Part shown: positions 34,523 to 43,701 of the stretch, in pieces | Numbering within the stretch: position 1 is the stretch's first letter | How the letters are laid out: each line of letters starts with the position of its first letter | From: JBMNMU01 sp050953505 | GTDB lineage: Bacteria > Bacillota > Clostridia > Peptostreptococcales > Anaerovoracaceae | Assembly: GCA_050953505.1 (NCBI GenBank) | Contig: JBMNMU010000001.1 | Span: 248,001 to 312,000, forward strand | Direction of reading: 5' to 3' | Length of the DNA: 64,000 nucleotides | Position numbers and translations under genes: made by a program | The notes under the pieces: generated by a model | What the model saw: only the letters and a program-made list of their open reading frames with translations | Told to the model about the DNA's origin: nothing | The model's database searches: none

Positions 34523-36246
34523 GATTATCAAAAATGTACTTTCGAACCTTGAGAGAGGTTCCTAATGAGGCTGAAATACCAAGCCATATTTGGCTTTTAC
34601 GAGCTGGAATGATCAGAAAGCTGGTATCGGGTATTTATGGTTTTATGCCTTTGGGTTATAGGGTAGTAAGAAAGATTGAAGACATCGTCAGGCAGGAGAT
34701 GGATCTTAAGGGCGGTCAGGAGATTCATATGTCTGCTCTTCAGCCTGCTGAGCTTTGGCAAGAATCAGGAAGGTGGTATGCCTATGGACCTGAAATGTGG
34801 CGACTTAAGGATAGACATGATAAGGATTTTTGCTTAGGGCCTACCCACGAGGAGGTTTTTACGGATATTATCAGAAATGAAGTAAATTCCTACAGACAGC
34901 TACCAGTGAATTTGTACCAAATCCAAACAAAGTATCGTGATGAGAGAAGACCACGATTTGGATTAATGCGTAGTAGAGAGTTTGTTATGAAGGATTCTTA
35001 TTCCTTTGACAAGGATTGGGAAGGCTTGGATAAAAGCTACAACGATATGTACGAGACCTATGAAAGGATCTTTACTAGATGTGGGCTTACCTTTAGGCCT
35101 GTTGAAGCGGATACTGGAGCCATTGGCGGTAGCATGTCTCACGAGTTTACAGCCCTCTCAGAGGTTGGAGAAAGTGAAATTGTTTATTGCGAGCAGTGTG
35201 ATATGGCTGCAACTACAGAACGGGCAGGGTTTATAGATGAAAAGGCCCCTCAGGAGGCTCCGTTGCCCATAGAAAAGGTACACACACCTGGCACAAAAAC
35301 TATCGAAGCAGTGGCGGATTTTCTTGGTGTTACAAAAGACAAAACAATCAAAGCTTTACTTTTTAAGGTCTTCGGTGAAAAAGAAAATGATTTTGAGTAT
35401 GTAGCTGCCTTCATTAGAGGGGATAGAGAGCTGAATATGACAAAGCTGGTAAATGCCCTAGGTATTCCAGAGCATGCCATAGAATTTGCTGATGAAGGGG
35501 AAATGGCAGCTGCTACAGGATGTGTAGGAGGGTTTACAGGCCCTGTAGGGCTACATGGTTGTAAAACTGTAGTAGACAGCGAATTGGTGACACATAATAA
35601 CCTTGTGGCTGGTGCCAATGAAACAGACTATCATATGAAAAACATAAACTATCAGCGAGATTATACTGGAGATATTGTAACGGACTTGAAGCTTCTACGA
35701 GAAGGGAATCCATGTCCAGTATGTGGAGCTCCTGTAAAGGAAACAAGAGGTATTGAGGTAGGCCAAGTCTTTAAACTGGGTACCAAATACAGCGAGGCTA
35801 TGGGGGCGACATACAAGGATGAAAACATGAAGGATCAGCCTATTGTCATGGGATGCTACGGCATTGGAATCACCAGAACTCTAGCGGCAATCGTGGAGCA
35901 GCACCATGATGAAAACGGCATTATTTGGCCTGCTTCCGTGGCACCTTATCATGTAATAGTAACGCTGGTCAATACGGAAGATGAGGCCCAAAGGACCCTC
36001 GCCGAGAGTATTTATCAGGATCTAATAGATGCAGGCATAGAAGCTCTTCTTGATGACAGAAAAGAAAGGCCTGGTGTGAAGTTTAAGGATGCGGACATTC
36101 TAGGAATCCCAGTGCGGATTACAGTAGGAAAGAAAGCAGCAGAAGGCGTTGTGGAATATAAGCTGCGCCGGGAAGCTTCTTATAGTGAGCGTACAGCTAC
36201 AGAGGCTGTTCAAGATGCGATATCACTGATAAAATCAGAGATTTAA
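34519..36246 (+). CDS. proS: Prolyl-tRNA synthetase, bacterial type with editing domain
   Basis: ProS charges tRNA-Pro. The class II core (PLGYRVVRKIEDIVRQEMD; FGLMRSREFVMKDSYSFD) is interrupted at about residues 225-405 by the YbaK-like editing domain that clears Ala-tRNA-Pro, and ends in an anticodon-binding domain (DRKERPGVKFKDADILGIP). ATG 34519 overlaps the ispDF stop codon (ATGA) and has GAGGAG upstream; an in-frame start at 34453 inside ispDF would add an unconserved leader. Length is then 575 residues, normal for the family. Confidence 0.95.
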   Translation: MRLSKMYFRTLREVPNEAEIPSHIWLLRAGMIRKLVSGIYGFMPLGYRVVRKIEDIVRQEMDLKGGQEIHMSALQPAELWQESGRWYAYGPEMWRLKDRHDKDFCLGPTHEEVFTDIIRNEVNSYRQLPVNLYQIQTKYRDERRPRFGLMRSREFVMKDSYSFDKDWEGLDKSYNDMYETYERIFTRCGLTFRPVEADTGAIGGSMSHEFTALSEVGESEIVYCEQCDMAATTERAGFIDEKAPQEAPLPIEKVHTPGTKTIEAVADFLGVTKDKTIKALLFKVFGEKENDFEYVAAFIRGDRELNMTKLVNALGIPEHAIEFADEGEMAAATGCVGGFTGPVGLHGCKTVVDSELVTHNNLVAGANETDYHMKNINYQRDYTGDIVTDLKLLREGNPCPVCGAPVKETRGIEVGQVFKLGTKYSEAMGATYKDENMKDQPIVMGCYGIGITRTLAAIVEQHHDENGIIWPASVAPYHVIVTLVNTEDEAQRTLAESIYQDLIDAGIEALLDDRKERPGVKFKDADILGIPVRITVGKKAAEGVVEYKLRREASYSERTATEAVQDAISLIKSEI

Positions 36247-36307
36247 TGGAAAAACATTCGCCCACCGTTTACTGGCTTCATGCCCAATGGATACAACATA
36301 TGAAACT

Positions 36308-36376
36308 GTTCACGTGCGGGGCGGTGGCTGCCGATGAAACCGTAGCCACTGCCCCGCCAACACATACGACGTGAAC
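36308..36376. repeat. Long nested inverted repeat after proS
   Basis: GTTCACGT (36308-36315) pairs with ACGTGAAC (36369-36376), and directly inside, GCGGGGCGGTGGCT (36316-36329) pairs with AGCCACTGCCCCGC (36344-36357) with one G-U. This GC-rich cruciform lacks a T tail and is followed by a separate normal terminator. Confidence 0.8.
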
Positions 36377-36390
36377 ATTAACCAATATAT

Positions 36391-36420
36391 AAGAGGGGCA
36401 AAATACTTGCCCCTCTTTTT
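36391..36420 (+). terminator. Terminator after proS
   Basis: GAGGGGCAA / TTGCCCCTC with a short loop is followed by TTTTT; a textbook intrinsic terminator. Confidence 0.88.
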
Positions 36421-36445
36421 AAGATTTTATAAGGGACGATAAAAT

Positions 36446-36994
36446 ATGAAATTGTTATTAGAATTATTTTTATCCTTTTTTAAAATAGGCGCCTTTACCT
36501 TTGGTGGGGGAATGGCCATGCTTCCTGTTATACGTAGAGTAGCCGTTGAAGAAAAGCAGTGGCTCAGTGATGATGAGATGATTGACTGCTTAGCATTAAG
36601 TCAATCCCTTCCGGGCATGCTGGCTATTAATGCGGCTATTTATATTGGCAATAGGCAGAAGGGTTATATCGGCGCAGTGATGGCTGCAGCAGGTGCCATC
36701 CTACCCTCTTTCATTATAATCATCGTTGTGCTGACTTTTTTAGGTCAAATTGAAGACAGTCCCTACGTGCAGGGGGCCTTTGAAGGGATAAAGGCGGCCT
36801 CTGTGGCTTTAATTTTAGTTGCAGCCTTTCGAATGGGTAAAAAGGTTATACTTGACAAGCTAGATGTTGCAATTGCAATAGCATCATTTATTTTAATTAT
36901 TCTTGGGGTGAATGCCATAGGAGCCATTCTGCTGGGAGGCGCTACAGGGTATGTGAAGCATCGTGTTAAGAGAAAGAAGGGTGACGAGTCATGA
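36446..36994 (+). CDS. Chromate transporter, half-size subunit 1
   Basis: This 182-residue membrane protein has the CHR domain signature near the N-terminus (FFKIGAFTFGGGMAMLP) and the following ALSQSLPGMLAINAA block. Full ChrA proteins fuse two such domains; here, as in many Firmicutes, they are separate genes that overlap by four bases (36991-36994). ChrA proteins export chromate or related oxyanions, but for short-chain pairs the natural substrate is often unproven. An AAGGGACGA site lies before ATG 36446. Confidence 0.88.
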   Translation: MKLLLELFLSFFKIGAFTFGGGMAMLPVIRRVAVEEKQWLSDDEMIDCLALSQSLPGMLAINAAIYIGNRQKGYIGAVMAAAGAILPSFIIIIVVLTFLGQIEDSPYVQGAFEGIKAASVALILVAAFRMGKKVILDKLDVAIAIASFILIILGVNAIGAILLGGATGYVKHRVKRKKGDES

Positions 36995-37563
36995 TGCCAT
37001 TCTTTAATTTGTTTGGTATGTTTTTCCGAATTGGTTTTTTTACTTTTGGCGGTGGTTATGCCATGCTTCCACTGATATTTCAGGGGGTGCAGCAATTTGG
37101 ATTTATGTCTGCCCAAGAATTTTCCCGACTGGTGGCTTTGTCACAGGTAACTCCGGGGCCCATTGCTATTAATGCGGCAACCTATGTAGGATTTAACTAT
37201 GCCGGGTTCATTGGAGCTTTATTTGCCACTTTGGGTGTTGCTTTGCCTTCTTTTATATTGATGATGCTAACAGTCCGATTCATCGATAGATTTAAAGAAA
37301 GCAAGGCTATTGATGGCATCCTTTCAGGTATCAGACCAGCCACGGTAGCTTTGATTTTTTCTGCTGTTATATTTCTCGCAAAATCGTCCTTGATAAATGG
37401 GCCATTTTTATCCCTTGAACTTATTAATAATGTAAAAGAATATGTAAATTGGTTGCCATGTCTGATATTTGTTTGTACAATAGCAATATCCGTTAGATTT
37501 AAGATAAGCCCTATTAAGCTGACCATTTTGGCTGGTCTGGTAGGTGCACTTATTATAAGATAA
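36991..37563 (+). CDS. Chromate transporter, half-size subunit 2
   Basis: This 190-residue partner carries the second CHR domain (FFRIGFFTFGGGYAMLPLI and ALSQVTPGPIAINAATYVG). It starts inside the previous stop codon (ATGA), so both subunits are made in step and probably act as a heteromer. No chrB-type regulator or reductase gene lies nearby. Confidence 0.88.
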   Translation: MMPFFNLFGMFFRIGFFTFGGGYAMLPLIFQGVQQFGFMSAQEFSRLVALSQVTPGPIAINAATYVGFNYAGFIGALFATLGVALPSFILMMLTVRFIDRFKESKAIDGILSGIRPATVALIFSAVIFLAKSSLINGPFLSLELINNVKEYVNWLPCLIFVCTIAISVRFKISPIKLTILAGLVGALIIR

Positions 37564-37611
37564 TTTAACCGGAGCTTAAGTTAAATATATCAGTTGTAAT
37601 TGGAGGTCAAA

Positions 37612-38112
37612 ATGCAAATAGTTAAAATTGAAATGGAGAATGGAGACGTTATGAGGGCTGAACTTTACCCTGAAATCGCTCCTGAAACAGTGAAGAACTT
37701 CGTAGATCTTGTAGAAAAAGGCTTTTATGATGGAACTATCTTTCATCGCGTTATCCCAGGCTTTATGATTCAAGGGGGAGACCCTACTGGAACAGGAATG
37801 GGTGGCCCTGGATATTCCATTAAGGGTGAGTTTACAGCCAACGGATTCCAAAACGACCTACAACATGACAGAGGCGTATTGTCCATGGCTAGATCCATGA
37901 ACCCTAACTCTGCTGGGTCTCAATTTTTTATCATGGTAGAAAAGGCACCCCATCTTGACGGGCAATATGCTGCATTTGGAAAAGTTATTGAAGGAATAGA
38001 AGCAGCAGACAAAATTGTGAATGCCAAGAGAGATAGGGCTGATAAGCCGCTAGAAGCGCAGGTAATGAAGAAGGTGACTTTGGAAGTAGCTGACGAAGTC
38101 AAAGAGGATTAA
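37612..38112 (+). CDS. Peptidyl-prolyl cis-trans isomerase, cyclophilin type
   Basis: A single cyclophilin domain of 166 residues, with catalytic and binding segments FHRVIPGFMIQGGDPTGTG and ARSMNPNSAGSQFFI. It lacks a signal peptide and is probably a cytoplasmic folding catalyst. ATG 37612 has GGAGG at the right distance; an in-frame start at 37600 precedes that site. It is followed by a terminator at 38200. Confidence 0.94.
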   Translation: MQIVKIEMENGDVMRAELYPEIAPETVKNFVDLVEKGFYDGTIFHRVIPGFMIQGGDPTGTGMGGPGYSIKGEFTANGFQNDLQHDRGVLSMARSMNPNSAGSQFFIMVEKAPHLDGQYAAFGKVIEGIEAADKIVNAKRDRADKPLEAQVMKKVTLEVADEVKED

Positions 38113-38199
38113 TATTAACAGCAAGATAATCACTCTGGACAGCAATTAAGTATGAAAAAAAAGTAAAAAATCATCGCAAGATGAAAGAAAAAATATTTG

Positions 38200-38239
38200 A
38201 CCGCGTACCCATTGTAACACAACGGATACGTGGTTTTTT
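38200..38239 (+). terminator. Terminator after the cyclophilin gene
   Basis: The arms ACCGCGTACCCATTGT and ACAACGGATACGTGGT pair with a few G-U or mismatched positions around a tiny loop and are followed by six T residues. Confidence 0.8.
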
Positions 38240-38283
38240 ATTCTTCAGAATGTGTTTGATTAACGAAAAAACACTAGAGTGGG

Positions 38284-38312
38284 TTGACATTGTTGTAACA
38301 ATATTGTAATAT
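38284..38312 (+). promoter_or_regulatory. Promoter with embedded dyad, upstream of the M23 peptidase gene
   Basis: TTGACA (38284-38289), 17 bases and TAATAT (38307-38312) form a strong sigma-A promoter. The spacer contains the perfect dyad ATTGTT-GT-AACAAT (38289-38302), well placed for a repressor. The gene starts 184 bases downstream. Apart from this and the terminator the 383-base gap holds nothing recognised. Confidence 0.65.
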
Positions 38313-38495
38313 TTGCACAACAACAAAAGCTTATAGGCGCATAATTATATGTAAGATATAATATTTAAAATATTTATTATATACTGAGCCTATGGGCAGT
38401 GTAAATTGTACAAGGTGGTTAAGCAATTATTTCTTACAACCATAATGTTAAGAATTATTCCTTTACATTTCTTGTAGTTTTGGAGAGGTATAAAC

Positions 38496-39968
38496 ATGAG
38501 TTTAAATGACAGTACTAAAGAAGAGCCTAATAAAATCTTTAAAAAGATAAAATCAGCTTTATCAGAAGGTCAGTCAATAATTCGCAATAAAATCAATGAT
38601 ATTAGAATCGAAAAATTAAGTAAATTAAGTACAAAGGCGAAAATAGGAGCAGGAGTTGGATTGCTTTGCGTAGCAGTCCTTAGTAGTGCCTTGGTCCTCA
38701 TGAATATGGGACCGGAAGTTTATGCAGTTAACGTAGAAGGGCGTCATGCCGGTTATGTTTCTGAAGCAGAAATTGTAGAACAAATAGTGGAAGAAATCAA
38801 GACAGATTTAGCAAGAGATACAAAAGAGCTAGAGGTTATCTTTGATAGGGAAGCTCTTTCAGTACAGCTTGCTGATGTTAATTCAAAAGATATTGATTTG
38901 TTAACAAATAAAGAATTAAAATCAAAACTAATAGCTGCAGAGCTATGCAAAGTGAATGCTTGGATCGTCAGCATTGATGGTAATCAAATTTTAGCTGCTA
39001 CCAGTAAAGAAGAAGCAGACAAGGTGTTATCTGGCGTAAAAGAGCATTATCAAACGAAAGGCTCTGAGGTTTTAAGTATAGGATTTAAAGAAGATGTAGT
39101 GGTTACCCAATCAGCCGTTAAGGCGGCAGAGATCATGGAGCCAGAAGAAGCCGTTAGTCTGATTCTTACTGGTAGCCGAGAACCAAAAGTATACACCGTT
39201 GAAGAAGGCGATACTGTTTGGGACATTGCAGTAGCAAATGGAATGACCTGTGAGGATTTAGAGAATGCAAATCCTGGATTCAATCCGGAAAGACTAAAAA
39301 TTGGCCAGCAGCTTAATCTCTTCGAAGTGAAGCCCTACGTTACTATACAAATGACAGAAATCCTAACGGCTACTGAAAAAATTGACTACGACACAGTATA
39401 TGAACCGACAAACACATTATATAAAGGCCAGGTGAAGGTAAAAACTCCTGGCAAACATGGGTTAAAGGAAGTCAAGACACAAGTAACTAAAGAAAATGGG
39501 GTCATTGTTGACAGTCATCAAGTAGCTTCTGTTGTAAAATCAGAGCCTGTAAACCAAGTGGCTCTGCGAGGAACGAAATCTATCGCAACATTTACAGGAT
39601 CAGGAACCCTGTCAAAACCCATGAGCAATATGCAACTTTCCTCTGCTTTTGGGTCCAGGGGGGGAGGAAGGCATACGGGTGCGGATTTCAGAAATCCAAA
39701 GGGAACTCCTATTTATGCAGCAGATGACGGGGTAGTAACATTTGCAGGCTATTCTGGAAGCTATGGAAACATAGTAAAGCTCAGTCATGGAAATGGATTG
39801 GAAACATGGTATGCTCATTGTGACAAGATGTCCGTATCAGTTGGTCAGACGGTGTCAAAAGGCCAAACCATTGCAACTGTAGGCATAACCGGAAGGGCAA
39901 CAGGCTATCATCTGCATTTTGAGGTAAGAAAAAGTGGGGTACCACAAAATCCCATGAATTATTTATAA
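38496..39968 (+). CDS. LysM, G5 and M23 peptidase cell-wall hydrolase
   Basis: After a basic cytoplasmic N-terminus, one transmembrane helix (about 49-69) anchors the protein with its bulk outside. Next comes an unassigned ~150-residue region, a LysM peptidoglycan-binding domain (VYTVEEGDTVWDIA, near 229-275), a G5-like domain (about 277-352) and a C-terminal M23 metallopeptidase with zinc ligands in HTGADF, YAHCDKM and HLHFEV. All catalytic residues are present, so it should cut peptidoglycan cross-links. Similar proteins act in growth, division or sporulation (SpoIIQ is a relative but usually lacks LysM). GGAG precedes ATG 38496. Confidence 0.92.
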   Translation: MSLNDSTKEEPNKIFKKIKSALSEGQSIIRNKINDIRIEKLSKLSTKAKIGAGVGLLCVAVLSSALVLMNMGPEVYAVNVEGRHAGYVSEAEIVEQIVEEIKTDLARDTKELEVIFDREALSVQLADVNSKDIDLLTNKELKSKLIAAELCKVNAWIVSIDGNQILAATSKEEADKVLSGVKEHYQTKGSEVLSIGFKEDVVVTQSAVKAAEIMEPEEAVSLILTGSREPKVYTVEEGDTVWDIAVANGMTCEDLENANPGFNPERLKIGQQLNLFEVKPYVTIQMTEILTATEKIDYDTVYEPTNTLYKGQVKVKTPGKHGLKEVKTQVTKENGVIVDSHQVASVVKSEPVNQVALRGTKSIATFTGSGTLSKPMSNMQLSSAFGSRGGGRHTGADFRNPKGTPIYAADDGVVTFAGYSGSYGNIVKLSHGNGLETWYAHCDKMSVSVGQTVSKGQTIATVGITGRATGYHLHFEVRKSGVPQNPMNYL

Positions 39969-40062
39969 TAAGAAAGCGATATTTAATAAAATTAAAAGTG
40001 GAAACTTTTCCTGATATATTATAAAACTTTTGATTCTATTAGGAATATAATGTATAATTTTA

Positions 40063-40086
40063 GGGCAGGTAATAACCTGCCCTGTT
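40063..40086 (+). terminator. Hairpin before cysE, twin of the ftsH terminator
   Basis: GGGCAGGT / ACCTGCCC with an AATA loop is followed by TGTTAAGT. It matches the hairpin at 6747-6770 in stem and flanks. It lies about 95 bases past the M23 gene stop and 47 bases before cysE. Its T tail is interrupted, so termination may be partial. Confidence 0.6.
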
Positions 40087-40132
40087 AAGTTTTCTGCACA
40101 TTATTCAAGTTGGAATTAAAAAGGAGAACCCA

Positions 40133-40867
40133 ATGGGATTTTTTCGTGATGTTAATGAAAATATTAAAACCGTTTTAAATCGTGACCCAGCAGCAAGAAC
40201 AGCCTTCGAAGTCTTACTTTGTTATCCTGGTATCTGGGCATTAATTATGCATAGGCCGGCACATTGGCTTTACAAACATAATATCAAGCTACTAGCCAGA
40301 TTAATTTCACAGGTGACAAGGTTTTTCACTGGTATTGAAATCCATCCTGGAGCCAAAATAGGGAGAAGATGTTTTATCGACCACGGAATGGCTGTGGTGA
40401 TTGGTGAAACCACTGAAATAGGTGATGATGTCACCATTTATCAGGCAGTCACCTTAGGAGGAACAGGTAAGGATACAGGGAAACGTCACCCAACCATAGG
40501 AAACAATGTGGTTATCAGCTCTGGTGCCAAAGTTTTAGGACCCTTTAAAGTAGGGGATAATTCAAAAATAGGAGCAGGTTCGGTGGTTTTAGAGGAAGTT
40601 CCGGAAAATTGTACTGTTGTGGGAATACCAGGTAAAATAGTAAGAAGAGGGAATGTTAAGCCTCAAGATCTTAATCAGGTGGATCTTCCGGACCCTGTTG
40701 CTGTAGAACTGGAATGTTTGCGACGACGTATTGTTATGATGGAGAGCAGACTGCGAACAATTGCGCAAAATCAGTTAGACGAAGAAGCTCTGAAACAATA
40801 TGATGAGATAAGAAAGCAAGAAGATGAAATCATAGAAAACTGCGTAAGAAAGAAGGGGAAGCAATGA
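40133..40867 (+). CDS. cysE: Serine O-acetyltransferase
   Basis: CysE acetylates serine with acetyl-CoA, the first step of cysteine synthesis. An N-terminal helical part (about 1-65) leads into a left-handed parallel beta-helix of hexapeptide repeats with the signature IEIHPGAKIGRRCFIDHGM and the active-site region GETTEIGDDVTIYQAVTLGG. The C-terminal ~60 residues form a charged helical extension. At 244 residues it is in the normal range. Its stop overlaps the cysS start (ATGA); the cysE-cysS pair is classic in Firmicutes. I saw no T-box in the 164-base leader. Confidence 0.95.
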   Translation: MGFFRDVNENIKTVLNRDPAARTAFEVLLCYPGIWALIMHRPAHWLYKHNIKLLARLISQVTRFFTGIEIHPGAKIGRRCFIDHGMAVVIGETTEIGDDVTIYQAVTLGGTGKDTGKRHPTIGNNVVISSGAKVLGPFKVGDNSKIGAGSVVLEEVPENCTVVGIPGKIVRRGNVKPQDLNQVDLPDPVAVELECLRRRIVMMESRLRTIAQNQLDEEALKQYDEIRKQEDEIIENCVRKKGKQ

Positions 40868-42261
40868 AAATATATAATACCGTAACAAGAAAAAAGGAAG
40901 AATTTATCCCTATTGACGAAAATGAGATTAAAATTTATGTATGCGGACCTACTGTGTACAATTATTTTCATATTGGAAACGCGCGCCCTTTTGTAGTCTT
41001 TGATACCTTACGAAAGTACTTGGAATACAGGGGCAAAAACGTAAAATTTATACAGAATTTTACTGATGTGGATGATAAGATTATTAATAAAGCAAAGGAA
41101 GAAAAAGTTTCGGCTAAGGAGATCAGTGAAAAATATATTGAAGAATACTTTAAGGATGCTAATGAGTTAAACGTTGCAAAAGCCACGGTTCACCCAAAGG
41201 TGACGGAAAATATAGATGAAATTATTGACTTTATTAGTCGCCTAATAGATAAAGGATATGCCTATGAGGTAAATGGGGATGTCTATTTTAGCACAAGGAA
41301 TTATCCTGATTACGGAAAGCTTTCTGGGCAGCAGCTTGAAGAGCTTGAATTAGGAGCAAGAGTAGAAACCAGTGATGTTAAACGGGATCCTCTTGACTTT
41401 GTTCTTTGGAAGGCACAAAAAACTCATGATGAATTAGCTTGGGAATCCCCTTGGGGATTAGGGAGACCGGGGTGGCATATTGAATGCTCCGTTATGGCAA
41501 CAAAATATCTTGGTGAGACCATTGATATTCATGGAGGTGGCCAAGACTTAACCTTCCCACACCATGAAAACGAAGTAGCTCAGTCCGAGGCACAGTCTGG
41601 AAAACCTTTTGTGAATTATTGGATGCATAATGGCTATATTACCATTGATAATGAAAAGATGTCCAAATCAAAAGGAAACTTCTTTACGGTTAGGGATATT
41701 CTAAAGGAATATGACGGAGAGATTATCCGATTTTTCCTCCTGTCTGGACATTATAGAAATCCCATTAACTTTAGCCAGGAGTTAATGGAACAAGCTAAAA
41801 ACAGTCTTGGCAGAATGCAGAATGCAAAAAACAATCTAATTCATCTTGTGTCTACCAGTGAGGGGACCATGACAGAAGTAGAAAAATCTAAATTTGAAGG
41901 CTTGGAAATCTACAGGGAAAAATTCATTAAAGCCATGGATGATGACCTGAATACTGCAGATGGTATTAGTGCAATATTCGAAATGATAAAGGAAATCAAC
42001 ACAGATGTGAAGGACGGGGCAAGCAAAGAATTTGCCGAGAAATGTCTATCGCTATTAGACGAACTGACTGCAGTTTTGGGGATTCTAAGGGATCAAGAAG
42101 AAGACTCTTTTGATAATGAAATCCAAAAACTAGTTGATGAGCGCCAAGAGGCAAGAAAGGCAAAGAACTTTGCAAGAGCAGATGAGATACGAGATATCTT
42201 AAAGGAGAAAGGCGTGGTTCTGGAAGACACTCCTCAAGGTGTAAGGATTGTAAAAATATGA
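40864..42261 (+). CDS. cysS: Cysteinyl-tRNA synthetase
   Basis: This class I synthetase charges tRNA-Cys. It has the zinc-site Cys in CGPTVYNYFHIGNARP (where HIGN stands for the HIGH motif), further zinc ligands in GWHIECSVMA and HHENEVAQSEA, and the KMSKSKG loop. Length (465) is usual. It overlaps cysE upstream and the MBL-fold gene downstream by four bases each, forming a tight translationally coupled cluster. Confidence 0.96.
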   Translation: MKIYNTVTRKKEEFIPIDENEIKIYVCGPTVYNYFHIGNARPFVVFDTLRKYLEYRGKNVKFIQNFTDVDDKIINKAKEEKVSAKEISEKYIEEYFKDANELNVAKATVHPKVTENIDEIIDFISRLIDKGYAYEVNGDVYFSTRNYPDYGKLSGQQLEELELGARVETSDVKRDPLDFVLWKAQKTHDELAWESPWGLGRPGWHIECSVMATKYLGETIDIHGGGQDLTFPHHENEVAQSEAQSGKPFVNYWMHNGYITIDNEKMSKSKGNFFTVRDILKEYDGEIIRFFLLSGHYRNPINFSQELMEQAKNSLGRMQNAKNNLIHLVSTSEGTMTEVEKSKFEGLEIYREKFIKAMDDDLNTADGISAIFEMIKEINTDVKDGASKEFAEKCLSLLDELTAVLGILRDQEEDSFDNEIQKLVDERQEARKAKNFARADEIRDILKEKGVVLEDTPQGVRIVKI

Positions 42262-43004
42262 GTGAAATAATTTATTTAGCAAATTGTGCACTCTTCATAG
42301 AATCCCAGGGCACCAGCCTGCTTATTGACGGACTTTTTAAGGACGATAACCCCTTTGATCGCATAGAACCTTTTGTAGAGCATAGTATCGTAAACGCTAC
42401 AGGAAGGTACTCTCACATAGATGGGCTGCTATTCACCCACTGTCATGAGGATCATTTTGATAAAGAAAAGGTGAACACCTTTATAAACAATCATCCCGAG
42501 ACAACACTCTTAGTACCAGAAGTGCCGGAATCCAAGGGAGTTCACCATGGAAAGGAAACTCCTTCCCATGAATGGATAAAGGGAGACCTATGGGAGCACA
42601 AAACCGTTACCATAGGTTCACTTTCAGTTACTTTTATAAAGACAGGTCATATCAGCTATGATTATGAGGAGCACTATTGCATTTTGGTTGACAATGGACA
42701 GGAATCCATCCTTGTGACAGGGGATATGGAGCTATCTGATTTAAGCAGGCTTGGAGAAATACCGAATCTAGAAAGATGTACGGCATTTTTTAATCCTATT
42801 GTTTTAGGTAAGCCTAGCTGGGTTGAAATATTAGCAGATTTAAAGTTTAAGAATATCCTTATTTATCATATACCAAGTGAAAAAAAGGATGCCTACGGCT
42901 ATAGGAAAATGGCAATAAAAAATTTCCAAAGAGTAGAATCTCACCTTCCTCACGGACGGCTACTTCTAGACCCTATGGAAAGGATTACAACCTCCTATAT
43001 GTAA
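42258..43004 (+). CDS. MBL-fold metal-dependent hydrolase
   Basis: A 248-residue metallo-beta-lactamase-fold protein. The metal motif is seen as THCHEDHFD, with a Cys where many members have another residue, and later ligand-type positions in KTGHISYD and VTGDMELSD. The fold is clear; the reaction is not. It resembles UlaG-like or unclassified MBL proteins. It starts inside the cysS stop codon (ATGA), so it is expressed with cysteine metabolism genes, but this does not prove a related function. Confidence 0.82.
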   Translation: MSEIIYLANCALFIESQGTSLLIDGLFKDDNPFDRIEPFVEHSIVNATGRYSHIDGLLFTHCHEDHFDKEKVNTFINNHPETTLLVPEVPESKGVHHGKETPSHEWIKGDLWEHKTVTIGSLSVTFIKTGHISYDYEEHYCILVDNGQESILVTGDMELSDLSRLGEIPNLERCTAFFNPIVLGKPSWVEILADLKFKNILIYHIPSEKKDAYGYRKMAIKNFQRVESHLPHGRLLLDPMERITTSYM

Positions 43005-43048
43005 GTGAGGGCAGAGATCTAGTGACTTTTAATTTGGAGGAAACAAAC

Positions 43049-43633
43049 TTGAAAATACTGTTATTTAGCGATACCCATGGCCAAATAGAAAAAGCCATTG
43101 ATATATATAAAAAGTTAAAAGATATCGACCTTGTGGTACATCTTGGAGACTTTGCATCTGACGCTAAGAGTATGGAAAAACAATTAGGAATCAAGATTCT
43201 TAGTGTGAAGGGGAACATGGATGGTTCATTCTCCCCTAATGGGCACCAGGTTCTTTCCACCCCTATTGGTAAAATTCTTATTACCCATGGCCATATGCAA
43301 AGCGCGAAAAAAAGCCCCCAAAACCTTCTGTATAAAGCAGAGGAGCTTGGATGCAAAGCAGTATTCTATGGACATACTCACATTCCTATATTTTTACATG
43401 AAAGGGGTATTTATCTTTTAAATCCTGGTAGTTTGACTCTACCGCTGGGAGGCAGGCAGGGCTCTTATGCAGTGGTTACCATCACTGAAAGCTCTTTAGA
43501 TGCCTCCATCCTTTATGTAGCTAATGATGAAATAGTCGGAAATCGATCCCCAAAAGAACCCAAGTTGACTAGGAACAAAGGAAAAGGAAACAGTATAATA
43601 AGAGATTTGTTAAACAACAGCGATAGATTTTAA
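43049..43633 (+). CDS. YfcE/MJ0936-type metallophosphoesterase
   Basis: A calcineurin-like phosphoesterase of 194 residues with all metal motifs: FSDTHG, HLGDF, VKGNMD (the GN(C/M)D block), THGH and YGHTHIP. Members of this group cleave phosphodiesters and sometimes cyclic nucleotides; the natural substrate is unknown. The start is TTG 43049, because TGGAGG (43035-43040) lies eight bases before it and the protein then opens with MKILLFSDTHG as homologues do. An in-frame GTG at 43022 precedes that site. The rph-rdgB genes that often adjoin this family are absent. Confidence 0.9.
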   Translation: MKILLFSDTHGQIEKAIDIYKKLKDIDLVVHLGDFASDAKSMEKQLGIKILSVKGNMDGSFSPNGHQVLSTPIGKILITHGHMQSAKKSPQNLLYKAEELGCKAVFYGHTHIPIFLHERGIYLLNPGSLTLPLGGRQGSYAVVTITESSLDASILYVANDEIVGNRSPKEPKLTRNKGKGNSIIRDLLNNSDRF

Positions 43634-43701
43634 ATGTATTTTAATTTTGGATATCTTATGATAAGATTTCTATAGAAAATAAGGAGTAACCGAAAACAGG
43701 C

